Shown here piece by piece: positions 8,676 to 21,196 of a stretch of 64,000 bases of DNA. How positions within the stretch are numbered: position 1 is the stretch's first letter; every line of letters begins with the position of its first letter. Position numbers and translations under genes: made by a program. The stretch comes from Campylobacter concisus (GTDB lineage Bacteria; Campylobacterota; Campylobacteria; Campylobacterales; Campylobacteraceae). The stretch is taken from the NCBI GenBank assembly GCA_002092835.1, contig LVWL01000020.1, positions 1-64,000 of the forward strand, given 5' to 3'. The notes beneath the pieces were generated by a model. It saw nothing but the letters and a program-made list of their open reading frames with translations. It was not told the DNA's origin and ran no database searches.

Positions 8676-10070
8676 ATGAGCGGTATCTCACTAATTGTCT
8701 GTTTTGTTGTAGCCATCATACTTATGATCGTTATGATCTCTAAGCTAAAAGTGCATCCATTTTTGGCACTTATGAGCATTTCTTTGGTTCTTGCGATCGT
8801 CGCAGGTATCGATCTATCCAAAATCCCAGCGATGATAGGTGTTGGCTTTAGCGGCACATTTAAGAGTATCGGTATCGTTATTATCTTTGGAACGATCATC
8901 GGCACTGTGCTTGAAAAAACGGGAGCTGCTTTAAAGCTAGCTGATATGGTCGTAAAGCTAGTCGGACAAAAACGTCCAGAGCTTGCCATGCTCATCATGG
9001 GCTGGGTTGTTGGCATTCCGGTATTTTGCGATAGTGGATTTGTTGTTTTAAACTCTATTCGCGAGGCACTTTATAAGAAAATTTCAGCAAGTCCAGTCGC
9101 GATGTCAGTCGCTCTAAGTGGCGGCCTATACGCATCTCACGTCTTTATCCCGCCAACTCCTGGCCCAATAGCAGCCGCAGGAACACTTGGCCTTGGCGGA
9201 AATTTACTCCTTGTCATCATCATGGGAACAGTCGTTTCAGTACCTGTTTTGATAGCTGTTTATTTCTTTTCAAAGAGTGTTGGCAAAAGTGTGACTATCA
9301 GCGACAAAGATGCTGACACTACTATCACAGCTAGCTACGATGAGCTTTTAAAGAAATTTGGCAAATTGCCTTGCGGATTTTTAAGCCTTGCTCCTATCAT
9401 CATGCCTATCATTTTTATGGCGATTGGTTCTATTGTCGATGTTTTGGCAAAACAAGGCATGCTTGATAAAACGGCTCTCTTACCAAAGATACTTTTATTT
9501 TTAGGAAATCCTATCATTGCTCTTGCAATCGGCGTGATCTTTTGCGTGTTTTTATTAGTAGAAGCCAGAAAGATAAGAGAATTTGACCATATCACGAACG
9601 AGTCTTTAAAGATCGCTGGTCCGATACTCTTTATCACAGCAGCTGGCGGTGTTTTGGGTAATGTCATCACTGAGGCTGGCTTTGTAAATTTCATAAAAGA
9701 AAACGCAACCGCCATAAAAGCGATAGGAATTTTCTTCCCATTCATCATCTCAGCCGTACTAAAAACCGCTCAAGGAAGCTCGACCGTGGCTATCATCACG
9801 ACAGCATCTATCATGGGTGCGTTTAGCGCTGATAACTCACTCATGCATACACTTGGCTTTACGACCGAGCTTTCAGCCGCGCTTTGCGTCATGGCGATAG
9901 CATCTGGTGCCATGTGCGTATCTCACGCAAATGACAGCTACTTCTGGGTTGTGACAAATTTTAGCAAGATGAGTGCAGAACAAGGATATCGCACACAAAC
10001 AGCTATGACGTTTATAATGGGTATCGTTGGTATAGTTAGCGTTTACATATTATCTTTGGTGCTTTTATGA
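8676..10070 (+). CDS. GntP-family permease, probably glycerate uptake
   Basis: The 464 residues form about 12-14 membrane helices with GntP-family features: an early GVGFSGTFKSIGIVIIFGTIIG segment, VGIPVFCDSGFVVL, and HVFIPPTPGPIAAAG. GntP proteins import gluconate and related sugar acids with protons. The stop overlaps the start of a glycerate kinase (ATGA), so D-glycerate is the likeliest substrate. That assignment rests on context. There is no frame damage. Confidence 0.88.
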   Translation: MSGISLIVCFVVAIILMIVMISKLKVHPFLALMSISLVLAIVAGIDLSKIPAMIGVGFSGTFKSIGIVIIFGTIIGTVLEKTGAALKLADMVVKLVGQKRPELAMLIMGWVVGIPVFCDSGFVVLNSIREALYKKISASPVAMSVALSGGLYASHVFIPPTPGPIAAAGTLGLGGNLLLVIIMGTVVSVPVLIAVYFFSKSVGKSVTISDKDADTTITASYDELLKKFGKLPCGFLSLAPIIMPIIFMAIGSIVDVLAKQGMLDKTALLPKILLFLGNPIIALAIGVIFCVFLLVEARKIREFDHITNESLKIAGPILFITAAGGVLGNVITEAGFVNFIKENATAIKAIGIFFPFIISAVLKTAQGSSTVAIITTASIMGAFSADNSLMHTLGFTTELSAALCVMAIASGAMCVSHANDSYFWVVTNFSKMSAEQGYRTQTAMTFIMGIVGIVSVYILSLVLL

Positions 10071-11200
10071 GAATTTTAGTTGCGATTGATTCATTAAAAG
10101 GCTCGCTTAGCTCGCTTGAGGCGGGCCTTGCTGTAAAAGAAGGACTAGAAGAGATTGGCTGCGAGGTCGTTGTCAAGCCTATCGCAGATGGTGGCGAGGG
10201 TAGTGTAGAGGCGATGGCTGATGCACTTGGTGCGAAATTTATAGATACAATAGTTAAAAATCCACTTGGTACTGAAATACTAGCCAGATACGCCCTAAAA
10301 GATGACCTTGCTATACTTGAAATGTCAAGTGCTTCTGGCCTTACACTCATAAATCCAGACGAGAGAAATCCACTAAAAACTAGCACATTTGGCTTTGGGC
10401 AAATGATAAAAGATGCCATTGCTAAAGGTGCTAGAAAATTTATCATTGGCATCGGTGGAAGTGCGACGAATGACGCTGGTACAGGCATGCTTAGCGCACT
10501 TGGCTTTAAATTTTATGATAAAGATGGCGCTTTACTTGAAGGAAAAGGCGAAAATTTAGCCAAAATTTATGAGTTTACAGACGAAGAGGCGCTAAAAGAG
10601 CTAAAGGATTGCGAATTTTTAATCGCCTGCGATGTAGACAATCCTCTTTATGGCATGAATGGAGCAGCTCACGTTTATGCCCCTCAAAAGGGTGCAAATG
10701 GCCGTATGGTAAAAGAGCTTGATGATGGGTTAAAACACTTTGCAACTCTTGTAAAGGAAAAGACTAATAGCAAATTTCACACACAAAAAGGCGCTGGCGC
10801 AGCTGGCGGACTTGGCTTTGCATTCGTGGCATTTTTAGGAGCGAAACTTCGCCCAGGTATTGAGATCATTACGCAGACTATTGCACTTGAAGATGAGATC
10901 AAAAAGGCTGATCTAGTCATCACTGGTGAAGGCCGTATGGATTTTCAAAGCTCAATGGGCAAGACACCAACTGGGGTTGCAAAACTAGCAAAAAAGTATC
11001 ATAAGCCAGTGATCGCATTTGCTGGAAGCGTACAAAAATGCGCCAAAGATTGCCACAAAAATGGGATTGATGCCTATTTTTGTATATTAAATGAGCCAGT
11101 GAGTCTTGAAGAAGCTATGAGAAAAGATGTCGCGATTAGAAATTTAAAGATGACAGCAGAGCAAGTCATTCGCCTTTATATGCTAAACTACAAAGCATAA
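10067..11200 (+). CDS. glxK: glycerate kinase (type 1, GarK/GlxK family)
   Basis: The 377-residue enzyme phosphorylates D-glycerate with ATP; the type 1 family yields 2-phosphoglycerate. Visible family motifs are IADGGEGSVEAMADALG near the N-terminus, GIGGSATNDAGTGMLSALG, GAGAAGGLGFAF, and TGEGRMDFQSSMGKTP. It is translationally coupled to the GntP permease by a 4-base overlap and followed by a terminator. The product would enter lower glycolysis at enolase, whose gene is also in this window. Confidence 0.92.
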   Translation: MRILVAIDSLKGSLSSLEAGLAVKEGLEEIGCEVVVKPIADGGEGSVEAMADALGAKFIDTIVKNPLGTEILARYALKDDLAILEMSSASGLTLINPDERNPLKTSTFGFGQMIKDAIAKGARKFIIGIGGSATNDAGTGMLSALGFKFYDKDGALLEGKGENLAKIYEFTDEEALKELKDCEFLIACDVDNPLYGMNGAAHVYAPQKGANGRMVKELDDGLKHFATLVKEKTNSKFHTQKGAGAAGGLGFAFVAFLGAKLRPGIEIITQTIALEDEIKKADLVITGEGRMDFQSSMGKTPTGVAKLAKKYHKPVIAFAGSVQKCAKDCHKNGIDAYFCILNEPVSLEEAMRKDVAIRNLKMTAEQVIRLYMLNYKA

Positions 11201-11208
11201 ATTTAAGA

Positions 11209-11236
11209 AGATAGAAGCTTATTTTCTATCTTTTTC
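11209..11236 (+). terminator. rho-independent terminator after glycerate kinase
   Basis: The stem AGATAGAA/TTCTATCT is followed by a run of Ts, just after the kinase stop. It ends the permease-kinase operon. Confidence 0.75.
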
Positions 11237-11351
11237 CCACTTCTTTCTAAATTTTACTATCCAAATTCTATCTTTTAAGTGCTGCAAAAATTCTCAAAAT
11301 TTAATACATTTTGCAAAAATATAAAATAAACTTTAGAAAAAATATTTACTA

Positions 11352-11360
11352 TGCTAAAAT
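11352..11360 (+). promoter_or_regulatory. extended -10 promoter for ttrBA
   Basis: TGCTAAAAT lies 32 bases before the ttrB ATG, after an AT-rich stretch. The same nine bases occur upstream of the glycerate permease gene. The ribosome site is AAAGGAG. Confidence 0.5.
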
Positions 11361-11392
11361 AAGAAAAAATTCTAAAAAGAAAGGAGAATTTT

Positions 11393-12130
11393 ATGCAACA
11401 GACCTTAAATTCTCGTCGCAGCTTCATTGCAGCTGCAGGATTATTTTTTGCTACGACCGCACTAAAGGCCGCACCAAAGGACTTTAGCGGTAGTAATGTT
11501 CGCTACGGCATGGCGATAGATCTAACAAGATGTGTTGGATGTCAGTCATGTACTATGAGCTGTATGTTAGAAAACGACGTTCAGCCAGGCGCTTTTAGAA
11601 CCATTGTTTCCGAGTACGAGGCAAGAGATAAGAGCGGTAAAATGGCAGTCATTGCGTCACTTCCAAGACTTTGCAACCATTGCAACAATCCAGCCTGTAT
11701 TAGTGTTTGTCCAACTGGTGCTAGCCATCAAAGAAGTAATGGCATAGTAAAGATTGATACAAAAGAGTGCATAGGCTGTGCGCTTTGCGTAGAGGCCTGT
11801 CCATATCACGCAAGATATCTTAGTCTGCATACCTACAAGGCCGATAAATGTACTTTTTGTGACCACAGACTAAGAGCAGGGCTTCAGCCAGCATGTGTAG
11901 AGAGCTGTGTGGGCGGTAGCCGTATAATAGGCGATCTTAATGATCCTAACTCAAATATTAGAAAATTTCTAGCCACACATGAGACTATGGTTATAGATAG
12001 CCCTAAAAATACAAATCCACAGGTATTCTACCACGGCGTTAGCGAAATTTTAGCTAAAAACAATAAGAAACTCGAGCTTGATAATGGATATAAAAAGGTT
12101 ATCAGCTGGAGCGAAGAGATAGCGCAGTAA
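11393..12130 (+). CDS. ttrB: tetrathionate reductase iron-sulfur subunit
   Basis: The 245 residues start with a Tat signal (SRRSFIAAAGLFFATTALKA). Sixteen cysteines in four ferredoxin-type groups follow: CVGCQSCTMSC, CNHCNNPACISVC, CIGCALCVEAC and CTFC...CVESC. The run ACVESCVGG(S/A)RIIGD matches Salmonella TtrB as I remember it, rather than PhsB/NrfC. It would pass electrons to the molybdenum subunit in the periplasm. It lies 13 bases upstream of ttrA. No ttrC membrane-anchor gene or ttrRS regulators are beside it, so the quinol-oxidising partner must be elsewhere. Confidence 0.85.
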   Translation: MQQTLNSRRSFIAAAGLFFATTALKAAPKDFSGSNVRYGMAIDLTRCVGCQSCTMSCMLENDVQPGAFRTIVSEYEARDKSGKMAVIASLPRLCNHCNNPACISVCPTGASHQRSNGIVKIDTKECIGCALCVEACPYHARYLSLHTYKADKCTFCDHRLRAGLQPACVESCVGGSRIIGDLNDPNSNIRKFLATHETMVIDSPKNTNPQVFYHGVSEILAKNNKKLELDNGYKKVISWSEEIAQ

Positions 12131-12143
12131 AAGGAAATAAATA

Positions 12144-15133
12144 ATGCAAAGAAGAGAATTTTTAAAAAGATCAGCCGTGCTCTCAACACTAACCACGAGT
12201 GTTATGCTGGCAGATGAAGATAAGGATGACTATAAACCGCAGGCAAACTCACTAGAGCCTGAATTTCGAGTAAAGGACGGCAAAATTTCACTTAGTGATG
12301 GACATAGTGTTATTTTTTCGATGTGCCATGGCTGTACGACGAAGTGTGGCATAAGACTTCATGTGGACGACAAAAACGACCGAGTTTTAAGATGTAGTGG
12401 CAACCCATACCACCCACTTTCAAACGTACACTGGGCAAATTTTGACACATCGATAAATGACGCACTTCTTGCCACAACACTAAGTGGCGAAGACGAAAAG
12501 CGAGCCACAGTTTGCGCTAGAGGAGCGATATTGCCTGAGATGATAGACTCACCTGTAAGGATACTAACGCCACTAAAGAGAGTTGGTAAAAGGGGCGAGG
12601 GAAAGTGGAAGAGCATAAGCTTTGAGCAGCTAGTAGAAGAGGTCGTAGAGGGTGGAGATCTTTTTGGTGAGGGGCATGTTGATGGACTAAGAGCAATATA
12701 TAGCGACGAGCTAATCGATAGCTAAAACCCAGAGTACGGTACCAAACGCAATCAATTTTTAAGTTTTTATCTATATGACGGACGCTCTGATATCGTTGAT
12801 CGCTTTGTTAAAAAGTCATTTGGCACTATAAATCACTACTCTCACGGCGGAATTTGCGGTGGTGGCTTTAGGGTCGGCGGCAAGATCGCGCACAACGCAA
12901 AGGGCTTTGCACACACAAAACCAGACTATGAAAACTCTAAATTTATTATCTACTGGGGCACTTCGCCGTCAAATGGTAGCAATCCTTTCCAAAAACAGGC
13001 AAAAATGCTCTCTTATGCAAGAGGCACTAGAGGTGACTTTAGCTACGCAGTGGTCGACCCAAGTGTTACAAATGCTGTAAAATACGCCTCTTCAGATAAA
13101 GGCCGCTGGATAGCGATAAAGCCAGGCACCGACTCAGCTCTAGCCATGGCGATGATACGCTGGATCATAGAAAATGAAAAATACGCTACAAACTACCTTA
13201 TCCAGCCAAATTTAGACCAAGCAAAGCTAGCAGGCGAGATACACTGGTGCAACGCCATGCATCTAGTCATCACCGAAAAAGGTCATAAAGACTACGGCAA
13301 ATTTGCACTTATCAATAACGAGTGGCAGGTCTGCTCGCAAGATGGCAAGATACAAAGCTACAAGGTAAATGAACCAGCCAAGCTCTACTATAAAGGTAAA
13401 ATTTTAATAGACGGCAAAAAAGTCGAGGTAAAAAGCTCAATGCAGCTTTTAAAAGAATCAGCTTACAAGCATAGCTTAGAGGAGTACTCAAAAATTTGTG
13501 GTGTAAGCATTGAAGATATCGTCTGGCTTTGCGAAAATTTCACCAAAAATGGTAGACAGGTGAGCACAAACGTGCATGGCGGTATGATGCATACGCAAGC
13601 TAGTATGACTACCTACGCGATACTTTGTCTAAACACACTAATGGGCACTTACGGCTACAAAGGCGGCAACGTCAATGCAAGTGCTGGCACGCACGAGTTT
13701 TTAAAGGGTAGATATGACCTTGAGAGCTTTGAGGGCGCTTATAAGCCAAATGGTCTAAACTTATCAAGATCAGGCAAATACTACGAAACAAGCTCTGAGT
13801 ATAAACGCAAAGTAGCAGCTGGCGGCAGCGGCTATCCATCAACTCAGCCTTGGTATCCTATCTCGATGCCACTTGTAAATGAAACTCTTACGAGCCATAA
13901 GGCTGGCTATCCATACAAAGTAAAAGTTTTTATAAACTATATGACAAACGTACTTTACGGCCAAGCAGGACTTGAAAGAGCGGTTTTAGACGCGCTAAAA
14001 GATAGTAAAAATTTACCACTTTTTGTGGGTATAGACGCTTTTATGAACGAGACAAACGCCTATGCTGACTACATCGTGCCAGATGGGGTAAATTTAGAAA
14101 ACCGGGCACTTCCAAACTCGCTTTGGGGAACGATCGCTAAAACTTCAGTCGTGCGCTATCCAGCCGTTAGTTCAAAGCAGGCAAGGATAAAAACGGCGGC
14201 GTGATCGACGTTGAGGCGTTTTATATAGCCGTAGCAAAGAGGCTTGGACTAAAAGGCTTTGGCAAAAATGCCTTCAAAGACAAAGATGGAAATTTCATGG
14301 ACCTTGACGTAAAAGAGCAGTACTACGCGGCTGCGCTAGCAAATTTAGCCTTTGACGGCGAGGGTGTGAAAGATATAAGCGACGAGGACAAAAAACTTAG
14401 TAAGATATCAAGAGTGATGACAAAACTCGATCCTTATCTAAAAGACGAAGAGAAGCCAAAAGTAGCACACATACTAGCAAAAGGCGGCAGATATGATAGC
14501 TACGAGAGCGCATATAAGGGCGATAAAGCAACCGTAAAAGTGCCAGCGCCTACGCCAGCTTCTATCTACTATGAGCCACTTGGTGGACACAGACACTCAA
14601 TAACAGGCGAATATATGCCAGGAGTGCCAAGTCTGATGCTACCAGTTGCAAGCGACGGCACGCCGCTTGAGAAATTTTTCCCACGCTCTGAGTGGAAATA
14701 TGTGGTGAGCTCTAGAAAGTCAAATATCCAGCACTTCTACACCTTTGTTAGCCCAAGACTTAGAGCTGTTCATCCTAAAAACTTCATCAGGATTGCAACA
14801 GACGTGGCTAAAGAGCAAGGCATAGTCTCAGGCGACAAGGTCAAAGTGACTACGCCTTACGGCGCGCAAGTGGGCGAGGCATTTGTGACAGATGGCGTTG
14901 CTAGGGGTGTTATTAGTATCGAGCATGGATTTGGTCATGATGAGTTTGGTATAAGAACACACCTCGTCGACGGAAAGCCAGCCTTTGGGATTGCCAACCT
15001 AGAAAAAGGCGTTAATCACAACAAACTTGGACTTCTTGATCCAAAAAGAAATGGAGAATTTAGCCTAAATGACTGGCTGGTGGGCACCTGTGCTAGACAG
15101 GCACTTCCTGCAAAGATAAGAAAGATCGGCTAA
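12144..15133 (+). pseudogene. ttrA: tetrathionate reductase molybdenum subunit, stop codon plus frameshift
   Basis: TtrA is the MGD-containing catalytic subunit. The start shows a Tat signal (RREFLKRSAVLS) and the [4Fe-4S] motif CHGCTTKCG. The stretch KRVGKRGEGKWKSISFEQL matches Salmonella TtrA. A TAA at 12723-12725 (codon 194) stops the frame, but the same frame then stays open from 12726 (NPEYGTKRNQF...) to 14204 and contains the likely Mo-ligand Cys in HGGICGGGFR. Near 14182-14184 one A is missing; adding it gives QAKDKNGGVIDVEAF and the last 310 codons. Repaired length is about 996 aa, normal for TtrA. Two independent lesions make this the strongest case here for real decay, though errors remain possible. 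Confidence 0.87.
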
Positions 15134-15141
15134 TTTAATAT

Positions 15142-15182
15142 AAATTTGGCGAGCAGAGTAAATTTGCTCGCCAAATTTTACT
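15142..15182. terminator. strong bidirectional terminator between ttrA and xerH
   Basis: A 14-base perfect inverted repeat (AAATTTGGCGAGCA with its complement) and a short loop sit between the convergent genes. A-rich and T-rich flanks would let it act in both directions. Confidence 0.88.
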
Positions 15183-15199
15183 TTTAAAGCTTTTAAACT

Positions 15200-16261
15200 C
15201 TAATTCGCTAGATCCTCAGCTACTTTTGCAGCGAGTTTTAGCTTGTCACTATCAAAGTGTGTGTAAATTCGCGAGGTATTTAAGCTTGCATGACCTAGAG
15301 CTTCTTGCACCAAAACAAGGTCCTTTTGCTTTTTGTAAAGCATCGTTGCAAAGGTGTGGCGCAGCATGTGAGCACCATTTTTCTCTTTTCTAATACCAGC
15401 CTTAAAAAGGATCTGCTCCACTATGCGACTTACATAGGCTTGCGTCAGTCTGGTGCCTTTTTTATTGATGAAAAGATAGCCCTCTTTGTTGATGTAGTTT
15501 ATTGCAATCGCGTTTAGATGAGCTTCTATTAAGTGTCGTTTTATCATAACGATGCGGTATTTGTTGCCTTTGCCCCGGATCCTAATGATAAAAAGATCGC
15601 CATCTTCAGTGATGTCTTTTCGCTTTAAATTTAGAGCCTCGCTCACACGAATGCCAGTAAAAATTATCGTTTTTATTATGAGCTTATTGCGATTTGAGTT
15701 TTGCTTAAAATCACTCTCCTCGATCGCATCAAGAAATTTTTTGACCTCATCTTCGCCCATAAACTCAGGTAACTTTTGCCCTTTGTTGCCACTCACTCCG
15801 CCCCAGTTTTTTAAATTTATATCAAAAACATGAGCCTTGCCATCCTCTTCATTTTGTTTGTCTAAAAACGCAAAGAAATTTATCACTGAGATGCGGTAAT
15901 TTTTCTTACTAGCATCGCTTAGTCCGCCAGTCGTGCTAGCTAGTATTTCGCTTAACAGCTCTTCATCGATCTGCTTTAGGCTGCTAAGCTCGTAAAATTT
16001 CATCGTTTCATATATTTTTTTAAGTGGATTAAAGTAGGTATTTATGCCAGTAAGCCCTGCATTTCTCGCACTTTTTACCAAGCCATCAAGCTGATCAATG
16101 TTCTTTACCTCGCGGCTTAGAGCGTAATTCACACTTGCAAGTGCCTTTGGATCCCTAAGCTCTTTATTTGAAAGTGAGCTTAGCTTAAATTTGACGTAGC
16201 GGGTGAGCCAAAATATGAATGAGTTTTCAAAATTATCTTTGCAATCAAGTGGATATTTCAA
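15200..16261 (-). CDS. xerH: tyrosine recombinase XerH (chromosome dimer resolution)
   Basis: The 353-residue length and single-recombinase form are typical of the XerH protein that acts alone at difH in epsilonproteobacteria. All catalytic residues are visible: Arg205 (TGIRVSEAL), Lys231 in the beta hairpin (RGKGNKYR), His298 and Arg301 (HMLRHTF), His324 (LGHASLNTS) and the nucleophile Tyr333. The N-terminal 165 residues form the SAM-like core-binding domain. It is a single-gene unit. I found no convincing difH palindrome immediately upstream. Confidence 0.93.
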   Translation of the reverse strand: MKYPLDCKDNFENSFIFWLTRYVKFKLSSLSNKELRDPKALASVNYALSREVKNIDQLDGLVKSARNAGLTGINTYFNPLKKIYETMKFYELSSLKQIDEELLSEILASTTGGLSDASKKNYRISVINFFAFLDKQNEEDGKAHVFDINLKNWGGVSGNKGQKLPEFMGEDEVKKFLDAIEESDFKQNSNRNKLIIKTIIFTGIRVSEALNLKRKDITEDGDLFIIRIRGKGNKYRIVMIKRHLIEAHLNAIAINYINKEGYLFINKKGTRLTQAYVSRIVEQILFKAGIRKEKNGAHMLRHTFATMLYKKQKDLVLVQEALGHASLNTSRIYTHFDSDKLKLAAKVAEDLAN

Positions 16262-16337
16262 ACCAATAGCCTTAAATTTTTATTTTAAAAAGTATTATAT
16301 TTGAAATTTTATAAAATCTACTCTTTTTAAAATTCAA

Positions 16338-17201
16338 CTATAAAAGCTTAAGCAAATATCCATTTTCAACGGCTTCAAGCTTATATTTATGCATCTTATC
16401 AAGCTCTAAAACCACTCTGAAATATCTATCATGCCAGCCTATGATCACATTCTTAAAATGTTCATTTTCAAGTTTTAAGCTCTTGGTTTTAAAGCTTCTT
16501 GGCGGCCTTGCAAAGTCAAGAACGATCTTATTTTTCTCATAAGTAAAATGCTTTAAATTTTTAGTTTTTGTAGCGATTTTTAGCTCTTTGTTGTTGGCTA
16601 GAAAGCTTATAAAACCTAGAAATTTAACATCTTTTCCATTTTTGACACTATCAACGGGTTTTGCACTAGGCTCAATCTTTATCTCGACCACCTTTTGTTC
16701 AGGTTTTATGTTAGTTTCTTTTGCTTTATCTGTGCTAAGATCGATCACTACAACATTTGGAGTTGGCATATCTGAAGTTTTATTTCTATCTTTATTTGAA
16801 ATTTTAGTTTCATTTTTTTCTATTATCACAGGAGTGCTTAATTTTTGGCTAGGCATATTTGCCATTGTGACCGAAACATCTAGCTTTTTTGCCACAACTG
16901 GTTCTGGATTTTTTACCTTATTTAAAGCAAATTCATCGCTGTAATCGATAGTTTTATTTATATCAGCTAGTCTTTTTTCCTTTATGGTGCCATCATTTGC
17001 TCTATATCTTATGGTGACATCTAGTAAAAGTGCCGCATCGCTTGGAAATTTAAACGAAAGAGAATCAAATCTATCAAATTTTTCTATGATATTTGTTGTC
17101 ATAACGCTTGTATTTAGCTCGCTAATAGGCATAAATGGGTTCTCTCTAGCAAAGATGCTTGTTGCAAATATAGATAAAACTAACCAAATTTTTTTCATCA
17201 T
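16338..17201 (-). CDS. periplasmic AMIN-domain protein with four N-glycosylation sequons
   Basis: The 287 residues comprise a signal peptide (ends near SIFA/R), a low-complexity middle, and a C-terminal AMIN-type domain (KFLGFISFLANNKELKIAT...KIVLDFARP...YFRVVLELD). AMIN domains bind peptidoglycan or target proteins to the septum or pole. Four perfect Campylobacter PglB sequons (D/E-X-N-X-S/T) occur at Asn30, Asn82, Asn130 and Asn140, so it is probably glycosylated. By position it corresponds to C. jejuni CgpA, a known glycoprotein (recalled synteny). It is the last gene of the recA-eno-divIC operon. Confidence 0.78.
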   Translation of the reverse strand: MMKKIWLVLSIFATSIFARENPFMPISELNTSVMTTNIIEKFDRFDSLSFKFPSDAALLLDVTIRYRANDGTIKEKRLADINKTIDYSDEFALNKVKNPEPVVAKKLDVSVTMANMPSQKLSTPVIIEKNETKISNKDRNKTSDMPTPNVVVIDLSTDKAKETNIKPEQKVVEIKIEPSAKPVDSVKNGKDVKFLGFISFLANNKELKIATKTKNLKHFTYEKNKIVLDFARPPRSFKTKSLKLENEHFKNVIIGWHDRYFRVVLELDKMHKYKLEAVENGYLLKLL

Positions 17202-17203
17202 TC

Positions 17204-19838
<2,635 letters not shown>

Positions 19839-19901
19839 TTTTTACCTTATAAGTTGAAATTTGGCTTGATTTTATCCAAAAAGAGATGAATTTTACTTGA
19901 T

Positions 19902-20390
19902 TTACTCGCAAATTATAATATTTTCGCCAAGCAGCACAGCGCTATCTATGAGAGCAAAAAGGTGCTCTTTTTCAAACAAAAATCCATAAATTTGATCTTC
20001 ATTTTTTAGTATCGCAAGATTTAGCGGCTCTACTAGCGAGCTTGCGCAAATGTTTAAAAAAGCTTCATCGATATGATTTTGTGAAATTTGGGGTTTGGTT
20101 TTAAAATTCTCATCTTTTATAAAAGAGATAAATTCCTCTTTGGTAGTAGATTTATTAAATTTAAAAATTAGTTTTTCTTTTAAGGCCTGAACTAAAATTT
20201 CATCAAATTTAACTAAGTCTATGCGATCTTTTACACCTAAAATTTTGGCAAAATTTAGTAAATTTTTATCATAATCAGCCACATTTTTCTCATACTCGCT
20301 TTGCGCCTTTTTAGCCCTATAAACAGCGTAAAGACCAATAATCATAAACAAAAATGAAAGGGTAAAAACTTCTATTAAAAACTCACTCAT
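19902..20390 (-). CDS. hypothetical protein with one N-terminal membrane helix
   Basis: About 162 residues contain one membrane helix (LIEVFTLSFLFMIIGLYAVY) and then a charged helical region. No family is recognised. Three consecutive ATGs follow an AAGGA motif at the murB stop; the third ATG (20390) has correct spacing, while a longer frame back to 20411 would overlap murB by 13 bases. It is the last gene of the mqnD-fliQ-murB operon, next to recA. A gene in this position is also present in C. jejuni as I recall. Confidence 0.7.
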   Translation of the reverse strand: MSEFLIEVFTLSFLFMIIGLYAVYRAKKAQSEYEKNVADYDKNLLNFAKILGVKDRIDLVKFDEILVQALKEKLIFKFNKSTTKEEFISFIKDENFKTKPQISQNHIDEAFLNICASSLVEPLNLAILKNEDQIYGFLFEKEHLFALIDSAVLLGENIIICE

Positions 20391-20398
20391 CATCATCC

Positions 20399-21196
20399 TT
20401 ACAAAATGCAAACTTCGGTCTTAAGCTCTACGCCAAATTTCTCTAAAACTCTAACCTTTGCCAAATTTATAAGGCTAATGGCGTCCTCAAAGCTTGCGTG
20501 GTTAAAATTTATCAAGAAATTCGCATGCTCTTCGCTAAATTTCGCTCCGCCGATCACGTATCCCTTTAGTCCAACCGCCTCGAGCAACACCCCTGCAAAG
20601 TGCCCTTCAGGATTTACAAAGCAGCTGCCAAAGCTAGCCCCTTTTGGTTGATTTGCCCTTTTTGCGCTTATGGCATCAGAAATGCTTGCGTCAAAACCGC
20701 TGTGAAGCTCAAATTTAGCTCCCAAAATGGCCTCATCTATGCCGCTGTGGCGGTAGCTAAAATTTATCTCATCCTTGCTCGCCCAGCCACGAGCCAGACG
20801 CACATGCGTGAGGCTGTCGCTTATGCTAAATTTAAGCAGCCCAGCGTTCATTTTTATAAGTCCGCCAAGTGTGCCTGGGATATTTTTTAAAAACTCAAGG
20901 TGAGCCATGTTGTTTTGCTTGCAGAAGTTATAAATTTTAGCCGATTTTGTTGCAGCACCTATCTCAAGGTAAATTTTATCACCTAAGCGTTCTAAATTTA
21001 TATAGTCAAAACTCTTGCCAAGCATCGCTATTTTTGGGGGATTTGGCGAGATAAGTAGGTTGTTACCTCCACCTATCATCACAGCACCCAAGAATTCAGG
21101 CGAATTTAGATCATCAAGACTATTAACCTCAAAAACTTCATGCACGCCACCTATCCTAACCGAGGTAAATTTAGAAAAATCAACAAGCCTCGTCAC
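20399..21196 (-). CDS. murB: UDP-N-acetylenolpyruvoylglucosamine reductase
   Basis: The 265-residue FAD enzyme makes UDP-MurNAc in peptidoglycan synthesis. Motifs are the FAD-binding MIGGGNNLLI, GIPGTLGG-like KNIPGTLGGLIKMNAG, and GASFGSCFVNP with the proton-donor Ser. Epsilonproteobacterial MurB is short, as here. It overlaps fliQ by four bases (ATGA). Confidence 0.93.
   Translation of the reverse strand: MTRLVDFSKFTSVRIGGVHEVFEVNSLDDLNSPEFLGAVMIGGGNNLLISPNPPKIAMLGKSFDYINLERLGDKIYLEIGAATKSAKIYNFCKQNNMAHLEFLKNIPGTLGGLIKMNAGLLKFSISDSLTHVRLARGWASKDEINFSYRHSGIDEAILGAKFELHSGFDASISDAISAKRANQPKGASFGSCFVNPEGHFAGVLLEAVGLKGYVIGGAKFSEEHANFLINFNHASFEDAISLINLAKVRVLEKFGVELKTEVCIL

Noticed and set aside
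12859..13080. Open frame inside ttrA in another phase
   Set aside because: The original ttrA frame is open across this stretch with clear TtrA homology, so this frame is a shadow.
16262..16337. Possible difH recombination site upstream of xerH
   Set aside because: The 76 bases are AT-rich, but I see no convincing palindrome with the expected two arms and short centre.
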